A stretch of DNA of 64,000 nucleotides from Microbacterium maritypicum (GTDB lineage Bacteria; Actinomycetota; Actinomycetes; Actinomycetales; Microbacteriaceae), in contig NZ_WAAQ01000002.1 in NCBI RefSeq assembly GCF_008868125.1, positions 496,001-560,000 of the forward strand. Reading direction: 5' to 3'. Positions 17,401-25,204 of this stretch are shown piece by piece. The position numbers and the translations under genes are program-made. Each line of letters opens with the position of its first letter. Positions within the stretch are counted from its first letter, which is position 1. The notes below the pieces were generated by a model, which was not told the DNA's origin, did not search any database, and saw nothing but the letters and a program-made list of their open reading frames with translations.

Positions 17401-17962
17401 GAAGCTCGCCTATGCCGGACAGCTCGCCTCGGCCCCTGGCACGGAGCGCCGATCGCTCGACGGCATCGACCCGGGCCTTCACGTCATGCCTCTTCGTCAT
17501 CGCGGCAATGCGACCCAGTCTCCCGAAGAGGCCGCGGAGGTCGTGCGGCTCGTCGCCGACCTGGTCGGGCGCACCTTCACGGACAACGACCCCGGCGCCT
17601 CGAAGCGGCCTCTCACGCAGTCCGACATCATCGTCGTCACCCCTTACAACGCGCAGCGTCAGCTGGTCCTCGATGCGCTCGCCGATGCCGGGTTCCCCGA
17701 CGTCCCGGTGGGCACCGTCGACAACTTCCAGGGCAAGGAGGCCGTCGTCTCCATCACCTCCCTGGCAGCATCGAGCGGTCGGGATGCGCCACGCGGGCCC
17801 GAATTCCTGCTGTTGCAGAATCGACTCAACGTGGCGATCTCCCGCGCCCAGGTCGTCGCCTACCTGATCCACTCGCCCGCGTTGCTGGACGATCTGCCGT
17901 ACACGCCGGAGGGTGTGGCTCGCCTCAGCGCCTTCGCCCGTCTCGTCGGGGCAGCGGGATGA
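14492..17962 (+). CDS. TM0106-type RecB-like nuclease fused to superfamily 1 helicase
   Basis: A large 1156-residue protein. The N-terminal third is a RecB-like/TM0106 nuclease region: SDLKAAAECEFAWC, then a cysteine cluster ACGRCATCEEQ (about 229-240), then an RNase H-like strand with acidic residues in FFDFEGDP. The C-terminal part is a UPF1/Dna2-like helicase with Walker A GPPGTGKT (about 780-787), LLVIDEAGQFS (about 888), GDPQQLPQV, TVDNFQGKEAV and NVAISRAQ. The cysteines may bind a metal or an iron-sulfur cluster. The combination suggests a DNA or RNA end-processing machine; no pathway is established that I can name. It starts at GTG and overlaps the next gene by ATGA. Confidence 0.88.
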   Translation: MRIDTQAQRVIWSASDLKAAAECEFAWCRAIDAKLGRVPAVEEPEDATLKRAAQLGDVHEQNVLARYIDDLGDENVHRVEKVSSVDAEALAAAIDETVTALRSDVQVVFQAAFATEEFVGFADFLRKDDDGRWRVQDSKLARKARVTALMQLAAYVDQLDRLGIARADEVDLILGDGTLSTHAVDDLLPLFQVRRARLRALIADRRIADGATGAPLAWGDDRGDLQVVACGRCATCEEQVLAHRDLLMVARMRPVQRARLRASGIETIDALAAAVEAPAGMNADTFEALRAQARLQLQADAEGVPTFDVHYAQAIHTLPLPSHGDIFFDFEGDPLYTEPAPDGEAHWGIDYLFGWVDNADQYSALWAHTFADEKRALEDFLDFVNARRLAHPGMHIYHYAPYETSHLVAMAARHGVREGEVDRLLREGVFVDLYPLVLRTVRVGSRSYSIKKLEPLYMGEDVRTSDVQKGDDSIVQYVAARELAAAGERAEADAVLADLADYNRYDCVSTRRLRNWLIDIARQQGVTPAPPDDADEVIYEPSPRSVALLADAERAVEDGDDGVVHRIAAAAIDYFPREAKSFWVSHFQRLREPVTMWDGTRDVVRIDRPSSVVRREWSIGEGRRVMSRDIEIRGEVSPGTTLGPGAQPFALYEVPAPFDTEVPSRAVHVPHTVTVSEVLDDGYLVTETAVQGQTWDELPLALTPAAPPRVVSLQGAIDEWADAVHLAAPGFPEDAATDILRRIPPRTVSGRALPEAGDDTVDAIVRGVLDLDRSYLAVQGPPGTGKTYTGSRVIARLVNEHGFKVGVVAQSHAIIETLLARVVADGVSPAQVAKAPKDPDADPPYTVIPKSGMASFLGEHAGEGAVVGGTAWDFSNTQRVGRAGLDLLVIDEAGQFSLASTIAVAAGAKRLLLLGDPQQLPQVSQGAHPEPVDTSALGWVMDGDPVVRPEYGYFLARSWRMHPFVAAPVSKLAYAGQLASAPGTERRSLDGIDPGLHVMPLRHRGNATQSPEEAAEVVRLVADLVGRTFTDNDPGASKRPLTQSDIIVVTPYNAQRQLVLDALADAGFPDVPVGTVDNFQGKEAVVSITSLAASSGRDAPRGPEFLLLQNRLNVAISRAQVVAYLIHSPALLDDLPYTPEGVARLSAFARLVGAAG

Positions 17963-18738
17963 GCGCCCACACGGTCGACGAGATCCTGGCCGCCTCGGCC
18001 GCATGGGTCTGGTTCCCCCGCGACAGCGAGCATGTGCGCGAGCACCTGCTGCTCGTGCGTGATCCGGAGAGGTTCGGCGGCGGGGTGCGCGGTTCCCAGG
18101 TGGAATCGAGTCTCAGCCCCGCGGAGGTGGTCGATCATGCGCTGGAGCGGACGAGAGCGTGGGGCGCGCAGCGATTCACATTCTGGACGAGCTCCGCCGA
18201 CCGCCCTGACCTCGAGGAGGAACTGCGTCGGCGCGGCGCAGAACACATCGACACGGTGGCGGTATTCGCTCGCCCTCTCGACGGTGCAACCGTTGACGTG
18301 CCCGCGGATGTGACCGTCGAGGTCGTGCGCACGCTGGAGCAGGTGCGCGCTGTGGACACCGTCAACGTGCCGGTGTGGCAGCAGCGACCGCTCGATGCGG
18401 AAGGTCTGCAGGCCGAGTTCGCCGAAGTGACCGCAGCACTCGAGGCGCGCGAGGGGTTCCGGGTCCTCGCGCGGATCGGCGACCGCGCTGTCAGTACCGG
18501 AGGGTGCACCATCGACGACGGATTCGTCCGACTCTGGGGTGCATCCACGCTTGCGACGGACCGCGGTCGGGGGGCGTACCGTGCGGTGCTCGCGGAGCGA
18601 CTGCGCCGGAGTGCCACCTGGGGAGCGAAGACGGCCCTCGTGAAGGGTCGCATCTCGACATCGGCGCCCATCCTGGCGCGCGCCGGATTCACTCACTACG
18701 GCGACGAACGGGCGTACCGCCTGAATCCGGCGGCGTAG
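17959..18738 (+). CDS. GNAT-family acetyltransferase-like protein
   Basis: A 259-residue protein whose C-terminal two thirds looks like a GNAT fold: VSTGGCTIDDGFVRLWGASTLATDRGRGAYRAVLAE contains the acetyl-CoA loop, and ILARAGFTHYGDERAYRL is the usual last strand. The N-terminal part (residues 1-110) is less typical and may be a degenerate second GNAT lobe. Start ATG 17959 overlaps the nuclease-helicase stop (ATGA), so the two are translationally coupled, although a functional link is not evident. Confidence 0.75.
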   Translation: MSAHTVDEILAASAAWVWFPRDSEHVREHLLLVRDPERFGGGVRGSQVESSLSPAEVVDHALERTRAWGAQRFTFWTSSADRPDLEEELRRRGAEHIDTVAVFARPLDGATVDVPADVTVEVVRTLEQVRAVDTVNVPVWQQRPLDAEGLQAEFAEVTAALEAREGFRVLARIGDRAVSTGGCTIDDGFVRLWGASTLATDRGRGAYRAVLAERLRRSATWGAKTALVKGRISTSAPILARAGFTHYGDERAYRLNPAA

Positions 18739-18745
18739 AGCCGAA

Positions 18746-19378
18746 TCAGACGGTGCCGTAGAGCCTGTCGCCGGCGTCGCCGAGCCCGGGAACGATGTAG
18801 CCCTTCTCGTCGAGGCGCTCGTCGAGTGCGCCGAGCACGAGAGTCACGTCGCGGTCGCCCGCCATGGCCTCGATCGCGGCGACGCCCTCGGGGGTTCCGA
18901 GCAGGCAGATCGCGGTCACGTCCTTCGCGCCGCGGTCGAACAGGAACTGGATCGCCGCGGCGAGCGAGCCACCGGTAGCCAGCATCGGGTCGATCGCGAA
19001 GCACTGGCGATCGCTCAGATCGTCGGGCAGGCGCTCGGCGTAGGTCGTCGGCTCGAACGTCGTCTCGTCGCGCACCATGCCGAGGAAGCCGACTTCGGCC
19101 GTCGGGAGCAGCTTCACGAGGCCTTCGAGCATGCCGAGACCGGCGCGCAGGATCGGCACCACGATCGGGCGGGGCTCCGAGATCTTCACACCCATCGTGG
19201 TCGTCACCGGGGTCGTGATCTCGATCGGGCTGACCTTCACGTTGCGAGTCGCCTCGTACGCGAGCAGCGTGACGAGCTCCTCTGTGAGCTGCCGGAAGAC
19301 CGGCGACGGCGTGCGCGCGTCGCGCAACACCGAGAGCTTGTGGGTGATGAGAGGGTGGTCGGCCACGTGAACACGCAT
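18746..19378 (-). CDS. upp: Uracil phosphoribosyltransferase
   Basis: A 210-residue pyrimidine salvage enzyme that makes UMP from uracil and PRPP. The PRPP-binding motif is [11 protein letters not shown] (residues 128-138). The conserved basic loop PILRAGLGM (75-83) and the uracil-binding tail [13 protein letters not shown] are intact. The assigned ATG gives the canonical N-terminus [17 protein letters not shown] 6 nt upstream indicates a leaderless transcript, divergent from tadA. Confidence 0.96.
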   Translation of the reverse strand: MRVHVADHPLITHKLSVLRDARTPSPVFRQLTEELVTLLAYEATRNVKVSPIEITTPVTTTMGVKISEPRPIVVPILRAGLGMLEGLVKLLPTAEVGFLGMVRDETTFEPTTYAERLPDDLSDRQCFAIDPMLATGGSLAAAIQFLFDRGAKDVTAICLLGTPEGVAAIEAMAGDRDVTLVLGALDERLDEKGYIVPGLGDAGDRLYGTV

Positions 19379-19384
19379 GGATAC

Positions 19385-19390
19385 AGGGTA
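19385..19390 (-). promoter_or_regulatory. -10 element of a leaderless promoter (upp)
   Basis: TACCCT on the minus strand, 6 nt before the upp ATG. It is divergent from the tadA promoter across about 80 bp. Confidence 0.6.
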
Positions 19391-19447
19391 ATGCGCTGCG
19401 GGGCCAGGCACGACATCGGATGCTCCGGCCGCGCTCGGCGGCTGTCG

Positions 19448-19453
19448 TAGGCT
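19448..19453 (+). promoter_or_regulatory. -10 element of a leaderless promoter (tadA)
   Basis: TAGGCT followed by 6 nt and the tadA ATG at 19460. Confidence 0.6.
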
Positions 19454-19459
19454 CGACGC

Positions 19460-19915
19460 ATGACCGCTGCCGACGACCTCGCGATGGCGCGCGCCCTCGT
19501 GCTCGCGGCCGAGGCTGCGGCGGCCTCGGAGATCCCCGTCGGCGCGGTGGTCCTCGACCCCGACGGGCGGATCATCGCCGAGGGTCGCAACACCCGCGAG
19601 GAGACCCACGATCCGACGGGTCACGCCGAGATCGAAGCGCTCCGACGTGCCGCGGCAGTGGTCGGCTCCTGGAATCTCGAGGGGCACACGCTCGTGGTGA
19701 CTCTCGAACCGTGCGTCATGTGTGCCGGGGCGGTCCTGCAGGCCCGTATCGGTCGCGTGGTTTTCGGTGCCTGGGACGACAAGGCGGGCGCGGCGGGCTC
19801 GATGTACGACGTGTTGCGCGACCGGCGGCTGCCCTACCGTGCCGAGGTCATCGGCGGTGTCGCGGCCGATGCGGCGACGGCGCTCCTGCGCTCGTTCTTC
19901 GAGCAGCGGCGCTGA
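19460..19915 (+). CDS. tadA: tRNA adenosine(34) deaminase
   Basis: A 151-residue zinc deaminase that converts A34 to inosine in tRNA-Arg(ACG), needed to decode CGN arginine codons. Zinc and catalytic residues are in HAE (His55, Glu57) and PCVMC (Cys85, Cys88). The C-terminal [21 protein letters not shown] segment is typical of TadA rather than of other cytidine or guanine deaminases. The ATG is preceded by TAGGCT at 6 nt, so the mRNA is probably leaderless. Confidence 0.94.
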   Translation: MTAADDLAMARALVLAAEAAAASEIPVGAVVLDPDGRIIAEGRNTREETHDPTGHAEIEALRRAAAVVGSWNLEGHTLVVTLEPCVMCAGAVLQARIGRVVFGAWDDKAGAAGSMYDVLRDRRLPYRAEVIGGVAADAATALLRSFFEQRR

Positions 19916-19927
19916 GCGCTCCCGCGG

Positions 19928-20899
19928 TCAGTCCGAGGACTTGAGCACGAAGACGTCGGTCGAGGGCTCGGGGTCGATCGCGGGGCGGTAGACGTCCGGC
20001 TCGATGTAGACGATCCGTGCCACCGGCACGGCCTCGCGGATCCGCGCCTCGATCGCATCGATGTCGTCGGCGGCCTCGCGCAGCGGCTTGTCGGCGTTGA
20101 GGGCGATCTTCGCCGCGACCATCAGCTCGTCGGGGCCGAGGTAGAGGGTCTTCATGTGGATGATCTTCTCGATCTCATCGCCTGCGTTGATCGCGTCCAC
20201 GATGCGGTCGTGGTCGGCCTGGGTGGCGCCTTCTCCGACCAGGAGGCTCTTCGTCTCCACGCCCAGCACGATCGCGATCAGCACCAGCAGCACACCGATC
20301 ATGACGGTGCCGAGCGCGTCGAACATCGGGTTGCCGGTGATGAGGGTGAGGCCGACGCCGAGCAGCGCGAACGTGAGGCCGGTGAGTGCGCCCACGTCTT
20401 CCAGCAGCACGACGGGAAGCTCCGGTGCCTTGGAGCGTCGCACGAACGACACCCACGACTGGCCCTTCTCGCGCACGAGGTTGCTCTCGCGCATGGCGGT
20501 GCGCAGCGAGAACGACTCGAGTCCGATGGCGACGACGAGCACCACGAGCGGCAGCCACCACCATGTCTTGTCGAGCTCGTGCGGGTTCGTGAGCTTCTCG
20601 ACGCCCTCGTAGATCGCGAAGAGGCCACCGACCGAGAAGAGGATGATCGAGACGACGAAGGCGTACACGTAGCGCTCTCGGCCGTAGCCGAACGGGTGCG
20701 CTCGGTCGGCCTCGCGCCGGGCCTTGCGTCCGCCCAGCATCAGCAGCAGCTGGTTGCCCGAGTCGGCGACGGAGTGGATGGCCTCGGCGAGCATCGAGGC
20801 GGATCCGGAGAGAGCCCAGGCGATGAACTTCGCGAGGGCGATGCCCATGTTCGCCAGGAACGCCGCGACGATGGCCTTGTTGCCTCCGGATGCACTCAT
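19928..20899 (-). CDS. Cation diffusion facilitator transporter (SLC30A9/ZnT9-like clade)
   Basis: A 323-residue membrane protein with about six helices. The first metal site is the classic HxxxD in AIHSVADSGNQ (His42, Asp46). In the fifth helix, where ordinary CDF proteins have a second HxxxD, this one reads LLEDVGALTG (Glu167, Asp168), which is the pattern I associate with the ZnT9-like branch. A C-terminal cytoplasmic domain (about 235-310) follows. Transport of Zn or another divalent metal is therefore uncertain. The gene is leaderless by signal (TAGACT, 6 nt), divergent from proC. Confidence 0.88.
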   Translation of the reverse strand: MSASGGNKAIVAAFLANMGIALAKFIAWALSGSASMLAEAIHSVADSGNQLLLMLGGRKARREADRAHPFGYGRERYVYAFVVSIILFSVGGLFAIYEGVEKLTNPHELDKTWWWLPLVVLVVAIGLESFSLRTAMRESNLVREKGQSWVSFVRRSKAPELPVVLLEDVGALTGLTFALLGVGLTLITGNPMFDALGTVMIGVLLVLIAIVLGVETKSLLVGEGATQADHDRIVDAINAGDEIEKIIHMKTLYLGPDELMVAAKIALNADKPLREAADDIDAIEARIREAVPVARIVYIEPDVYRPAIDPEPSTDVFVLKSSD

Positions 20900-20905
20900 G
20901 GGATG

Positions 20906-20911
20906 AGTCTA
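20906..20911 (-). promoter_or_regulatory. -10 element of a leaderless promoter (CDF transporter)
   Basis: TAGACT on the minus strand, 6 nt before ATG 20899. Confidence 0.55.
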
Positions 20912-20946
20912 GAACCGCCCGCCTGAGGATGTCGGAGTGCCCGCCG

Positions 20947-20952
20947 TAGGAT
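20947..20952 (+). promoter_or_regulatory. -10 element of a leaderless promoter (proC)
   Basis: TAGGAT followed by 6 nt and the proC ATG at 20959. Confidence 0.6.
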
Positions 20953-20958
20953 GACGAC

Positions 20959-21798
20959 ATGGCTGATTCGCTTCCTTCCCTCGCTTTCCTCGGTGCCGGC
21001 TCGATGGGCGGTGCGATCCTGCGCGGAGTGGTCGCCTCGGGCATCCGGATCGACGGCGGGATCACCGCGACGAACCGCACCGCGGAGAAGGCGGAGGCGT
21101 TCGCCGACCTCGACGGCGTCACGAGCGTCGCCCTCGCCGAGCGTCCGGAGGGCAACGTCGAGGCAGCCGCGGGAGCGCGGATCGTGCTGGTCGGCGTGAA
21201 GCCGGCGATGGTGCCCGATCTGTTGCGCGAGATCGCCCCGCACCTCGCCGCCGACGCGATCGTGGTGAGTGTCGCCGCCGGCGTTACGTTGCAGACCTTC
21301 GCCGATGTGCTCGGTCCTGAAGCCCGAGTCATCCGCTCGATGCCCAACACTCCGTCGACCGTGCGCAAGGGCGTCACCGGTCTCGCCGCCGGCGCTGCGG
21401 TCCCGGCCGAGGATCTCGCTCTCGTCCGCCGCCTCTTCGAGACCGTCGGGGCTGTCGTCGAGGTGCCGGAGTCTCAGATCGATGCGTTGTCGACGATCTC
21501 GGGCTCAGGGCCCGCCTACGTCTACCTGCTGATCGAGGAGTTCACGAAGGCCGCCGTCGGCATGGGATTCGCCGATGCGGATGCGCGGCTCATGGTCGAG
21601 CAGACGTTCATCGGGGCGACAGCCCTGATCGATGCCTCGGGGGAGGAGCCGGCAGAGTTGCGCCGTCGCGTCACGAGCCCGAAGGGAACGACCGAACGGG
21701 CGATCGCCGTGCTGCAGGACGCGCACCTCGATCGCACTTTCGCCCAGGCTGCGGACGCCGCACTCGCACGGGCCAGGGAGCTCGCCGCCGGAGCCTGA
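20959..21798 (+). CDS. proC: Pyrroline-5-carboxylate reductase
   Basis: A 279-residue NAD(P)H-dependent enzyme for the last step of proline synthesis. The Rossmann motif FLGAGSMGGAI lies near residue 9. The mid-domain has VSVAAGVTL and RSMPNTPSTVRKG. The C-terminal dimerisation domain contains STISGSGPAYVYLLIEE and RRRVTSPKGTTERAI. All are standard for ProC. The start is backed by TAGGAT placed 6 nt upstream. A DUF1905 gene follows after 3 nt. Confidence 0.95.
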   Translation: MADSLPSLAFLGAGSMGGAILRGVVASGIRIDGGITATNRTAEKAEAFADLDGVTSVALAERPEGNVEAAAGARIVLVGVKPAMVPDLLREIAPHLAADAIVVSVAAGVTLQTFADVLGPEARVIRSMPNTPSTVRKGVTGLAAGAAVPAEDLALVRRLFETVGAVVEVPESQIDALSTISGSGPAYVYLLIEEFTKAAVGMGFADADARLMVEQTFIGATALIDASGEEPAELRRRVTSPKGTTERAIAVLQDAHLDRTFAQAADAALARARELAAGA

Positions 21799-21801
21799 GC
21801 C

Positions 21802-22089
21802 ATGCGACTGCGGATCGAGGGTGCGATCTGGTACTGGCGCGGTCCCGCGCCGTTCCACTTCGTCACCGTGCCGCCCGTCGAGAGCGAGATGATCCACGAG
21901 GTCGCCTCCGTCGTGACCTACGGATGGGGCATGATCCCGGCATCTGTGACGGTCGGGGCCAGCACGGTGACCACGGCGCTCTGGCCGAAGGACGGCGGGT
22001 ACATCGTGCCGATCAAGAAGGCGCTCCAGGACCGCGAGGGTCTCGGAGTTGACGACGTGATCGAGGTCGTGCTCGACATCGACGCCTGA
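21802..22089 (+). CDS. DUF1905 domain protein
   Basis: A 95-residue protein that is essentially one DUF1905 beta-barrel domain: it opens with an IEGAIWYWRGPAPFHFVTVP strand and ends with a region like ALQDREGLGVDDVIEVVLDID. The fold is known from structural genomics but no function is agreed. It begins three bases after the proC stop without its own ribosome site, so it is probably translated by re-initiation. Confidence 0.85.
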   Translation: MRLRIEGAIWYWRGPAPFHFVTVPPVESEMIHEVASVVTYGWGMIPASVTVGASTVTTALWPKDGGYIVPIKKALQDREGLGVDDVIEVVLDIDA

Positions 22090-22104
22090 CCCGGTCCGCC
22101 GCGG

Positions 22105-23697
22105 TCAGCTCTCGCTGGACACGTCGGCGAGCACCTCGGGCCAGCGACGATCCAGGATCTTCCCGCCGAGCACGGTTCCGCCCCAGAGCGCCAGACCGCC
22201 GAAGACGATGCCGCAGGCGAGGCTGATCCACCCCAGCCCGGGATTCCAGATCGCTGCGATGGCGAATCCGAGCGCCGGTGCACCGAGCACGAGCGTGATC
22301 GGGCCGATGATGATCATCGCGAGCAGCGACTGCACCCCGCCGGAGGATCCGCGGCCGAAGGGGTTCGCCTCCGGGGCCGGTGCCCGCCCGGGGAGGAAAC
22401 TGCCCACCCACGCTCCGGCGCCGGCGGCGATCGCCGTGAGGCCGAGCGACGCACCGAGGCTGCCGGGCAGCAGGTCCGGCCGTCCTGCGAGCAGGCAGGT
22501 CGCCACGCACAGCGCGACCGTGACCGGTACCGCGATCAGTCCGAAGCCGAGCAGGCGCCCCGCGCGGTCGGCGGCCCCGGTGACTTCGGTGAGGATGTGC
22601 ATGGCGACGGCGTCGTTGTCGTAGGCGATCGCCATCTGCACGATCGTTCCGGCGAGGAGGGCGTTGATCGCGGGGATCAGGGTGATCGCGGGGGCGAAGC
22701 CGATCGCTTCCTCCTGCAGACCGTTCATGAGGGCGATGCCGATGAAGATCGCCGGCAGCAGCAGGAGCATCACGATGTTGACGAGCTGTCGCGGATCGCG
22801 GCGGAAGTAGCGCAGAGATCGGGCGGCGACCGCACCGGTCGAGTTCGCCGGCAGTATCCGATCGAGCAGGCCACCGGAGCGCACCCGTCCGCCACCGCTG
22901 CTCTGGATCGGCGAGACGAGACGCGCGGCCAGAAGGCGCTGCGACGCGAACCACAGGACGAAGACCGTCGCGACGGCGATCGCCAGGCGAAGCGCCGCGG
23001 TGACGACGTCGCCCTGCGCGGCCGATGCGGAAACCCCGAACACGGCACCGACCGGTGTCCATCCGACGATGTCCGCGACCATGGAGAAGGCTCCGCCGAC
23101 GTCGGTCACCGTGGTGAGCGCACCGATCCCGAGGTTGAGGATCAGCCCGGACGAGGCGGCGAGCAGCACACCGAGAGTCAGCACCAGATCACGCGTGCTG
23201 CGACGCGCGAGCCAGCCGGCGAGCAGGCCGCTCACCACGCGCGCACCGAGCACGCAGGTGACGACGGCCACGGGGATCATGAGGAGGGCGGTGAACAGTG
23301 CCGGCAGGCTCACCGACCAGCCCACCAGCATCAGCAGCAGTGCGACCGTGGTGCCGATGCCGCCGATGGTCGTGGCCCCTGCGATCACGAATCCGGGCAG
23401 CAGTGCGGGCGCGGTCACGGGCAGCAGCGCGAAGCGCTCGGGAGCGAGTGAGTCGTCGGCGCTGACCAGGATCGAGCCGATCCACCATCCGATGACGATC
23501 GCGGCCCCGGTGAGCACGAGGGCGGTGACGGCACCCTCCGGCGCGGCGAATCGCAGAGCGACGAGCCCGGCGGTGAGAACGGCCAGGAGGCCGAGGGCGA
23601 TCATCCCGGTGATGATGAGGGTGACGATCATCCAGGGATTGCGGGACAGCTGATGACGCAGCTGCCGCCAGCGCAGGCTTACGAGGAGCGCAACCAT
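22105..23697 (-). CDS. ABC-type export permease, large multi-helix membrane subunit
   Basis: A 530-residue membrane protein with about a dozen hydrophobic segments and few motifs, typical of ABC-2-like export permeases partnered with a single ATPase. The start at ATG 23697 overlaps the upstream ATPase gene by 19 nt, with ACGAGGAGCG-type sequence near it on the coding strand. The transported substrate is unknown; the homologous layout (one ATPase, one large permease) occurs in drug, lipid or peptide exporters. It is convergent with the DUF1905 gene. Confidence 0.85.
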   Translation of the reverse strand: MVALLVSLRWRQLRHQLSRNPWMIVTLIITGMIALGLLAVLTAGLVALRFAAPEGAVTALVLTGAAIVIGWWIGSILVSADDSLAPERFALLPVTAPALLPGFVIAGATTIGGIGTTVALLLMLVGWSVSLPALFTALLMIPVAVVTCVLGARVVSGLLAGWLARRSTRDLVLTLGVLLAASSGLILNLGIGALTTVTDVGGAFSMVADIVGWTPVGAVFGVSASAAQGDVVTAALRLAIAVATVFVLWFASQRLLAARLVSPIQSSGGGRVRSGGLLDRILPANSTGAVAARSLRYFRRDPRQLVNIVMLLLLPAIFIGIALMNGLQEEAIGFAPAITLIPAINALLAGTIVQMAIAYDNDAVAMHILTEVTGAADRAGRLLGFGLIAVPVTVALCVATCLLAGRPDLLPGSLGASLGLTAIAAGAGAWVGSFLPGRAPAPEANPFGRGSSGGVQSLLAMIIIGPITLVLGAPALGFAIAAIWNPGLGWISLACGIVFGGLALWGGTVLGGKILDRRWPEVLADVSSES

Positions 23698-24455
23698 GCG
23701 AGCGTCTCCGTCCCGAGGTCGTGCGCCCCCACGAGCGTGAGGAATCGCTGCTGCAGCGAGAGGCCGGCGCGCACCTCGTCGAGCGGGCCGTGCGCCAGCA
23801 GGCGTCCTTCGGCGACGATGGCGACCCTGTCGCACATCGACTCGACGAGCTCCATCACGTGGCTGGACAGCACGACCGTGCCGCCGCCGTCGACGAAGGA
23901 GCGCAGGATCTGACGGATCGTCTCGCCTGATACCGGGTCGACCGCCTCCAGCGGCTCGTCGAGGATGAGCAGTCGAGGTGCGTGGATCAGCGCGCAGGCG
24001 AGCCCGATCTTCTTGCGCATGCCGGCGGAGTAGTCGACGACGAGCGTGTCCCGCGCATCGGCGAGCCCCAGCGCATCGAGGAGATCACCGGTCCGCGAGA
24101 CGACCTCCGTCTCGGCCATTCCGCGCAGCAGCCCGGTGTAACGCAGCAGCTCGGCGCCGGTCAGCCGGTCGAGCATGCGGATGCCGTCGGGGAGCACACC
24201 CATGCGCGCTTTCGCCTCTGCGGGGTTCTGCCACACGTCCGCACCGAGCACCCAGGCGGTTCCCGCATCCGGACGCAGCAGGCCCGTGGCCATCGCGAGC
24301 GTCGTGGTCTTGCCGGCGCCGTTCGGGCCGAGCAGGCCGAGCATGGATCCGGCGGGCACATCGAGGGAGAGACCGTCGACGGCGACCTTCTGCCCGAACT
24401 GCTTGCGAAGCCCGCGAAGGGCGAGGACGGGAGGGGCCGCTGTGGGGTCGGTCAT
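23679..24455 (-). CDS. ABC transporter ATP-binding protein (exporter type)
   Basis: A 258-residue cytoplasmic ATPase. Walker A GPNGAGKT is at residues 43-50. The signature is the variant YSAGMRKK common in ABC-2 exporters, and Walker B is LLILDEPLEAVDP. The switch region reads LSSHVMELVE. It overlaps the permease gene downstream, so it forms an exporter operon with it. The start could be ATG 24455 or the in-frame ATG 9 nt upstream; the family's usual MT...P...LRGLRK start favours the former. Confidence 0.9.
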   Translation of the reverse strand: MTDPTAAPPVLALRGLRKQFGQKVAVDGLSLDVPAGSMLGLLGPNGAGKTTTLAMATGLLRPDAGTAWVLGADVWQNPAEAKARMGVLPDGIRMLDRLTGAELLRYTGLLRGMAETEVVSRTGDLLDALGLADARDTLVVDYSAGMRKKIGLACALIHAPRLLILDEPLEAVDPVSGETIRQILRSFVDGGGTVVLSSHVMELVESMCDRVAIVAEGRLLAHGPLDEVRAGLSLQQRFLTLVGAHDLGTETLAWLRSS

Positions 24456-24532
24456 GACTCCCATCCCACCACGGCTGTGAGGCCCCGCACATCCGCCGCG
24501 AGGGGGAGCCGGGAAACGAAGCCGGGGCGGCG

Positions 24533-25204
24533 TCAGCGATCGAGGCCGGCGAAGCGCTCGATGTCGCTGTTGGTGCCCGAGACGATGATGAGGTCGTGGT
24601 TCGTGACGATCGTGTTCGCCTCGGCATAGCGGAACGGCTTGCCGGGGCTCTTCACGCCCACGACGGTGACCTTGTACTTCGAGCGCACGCCCGACTCGTT
24701 CAGGCCGACACCGCGGATGAACTTCGGCGGGTACATCTTGGCGAGGACGAAGTCGTCGTCGAAGCGGATGAAGTCGAGCATCCGTCCGCTCACGAGGTGC
24801 GCCACGCGCTCGCCGGCCTCGCGCTCGGGATAGATGACGTGGTTGGCGCCGACGCGGGCGAGGATCTTGCCGTGCGACTGCGAGACGGCCTTGGCCCAGA
24901 TCTGCGGCACCTTCAGGTCGACGAGGTTGGCCGTGATCAGCACCGATGCCTCGATCGAGGAACCCACCGCGACGACGGCGACCTGGAAGTCCTGTGCGCC
25001 GATCTGCCGGAGGGCATCGATGTTCTTCGCATCGGCCTGCACGGTGTGCGTGACGCGCTCGGACCACTTCTGCACGAGCTCGAGGTTGTCGTCGATCGCG
25101 AGCACCTCGCGGTCGAGGCGGTCGAGCTCTCCGGCGCAGGCGGCGCCGAACCGGCCGAGGCCGATGACGAGGACGGGAGCGTCGCCCCGGAGGACTTCAA
25201 CCAA
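24533..25204 (-). CDS. KtrA/TrkA-type potassium uptake regulatory subunit
   Basis: A 223-residue cytoplasmic RCK protein. The Rossmann nucleotide-binding domain starts VLVIGLGRFGAACAGEL and binds NAD(H) or ATP/ADP. The C-terminal TrkA_C domain (about 140-223) includes VRSKYKVTVVGVKSPGKPF and in other bacteria can bind c-di-AMP. It gates the membrane subunit encoded just upstream, whose stop it overlaps by 8 nt. Together they form a Ktr system for K+ uptake and osmotic adaptation. Confidence 0.93.
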   Translation of the reverse strand: MVEVLRGDAPVLVIGLGRFGAACAGELDRLDREVLAIDDNLELVQKWSERVTHTVQADAKNIDALRQIGAQDFQVAVVAVGSSIEASVLITANLVDLKVPQIWAKAVSQSHGKILARVGANHVIYPEREAGERVAHLVSGRMLDFIRFDDDFVLAKMYPPKFIRGVGLNESGVRSKYKVTVVGVKSPGKPFRYAEANTIVTNHDLIIVSGTNSDIERFAGLDR

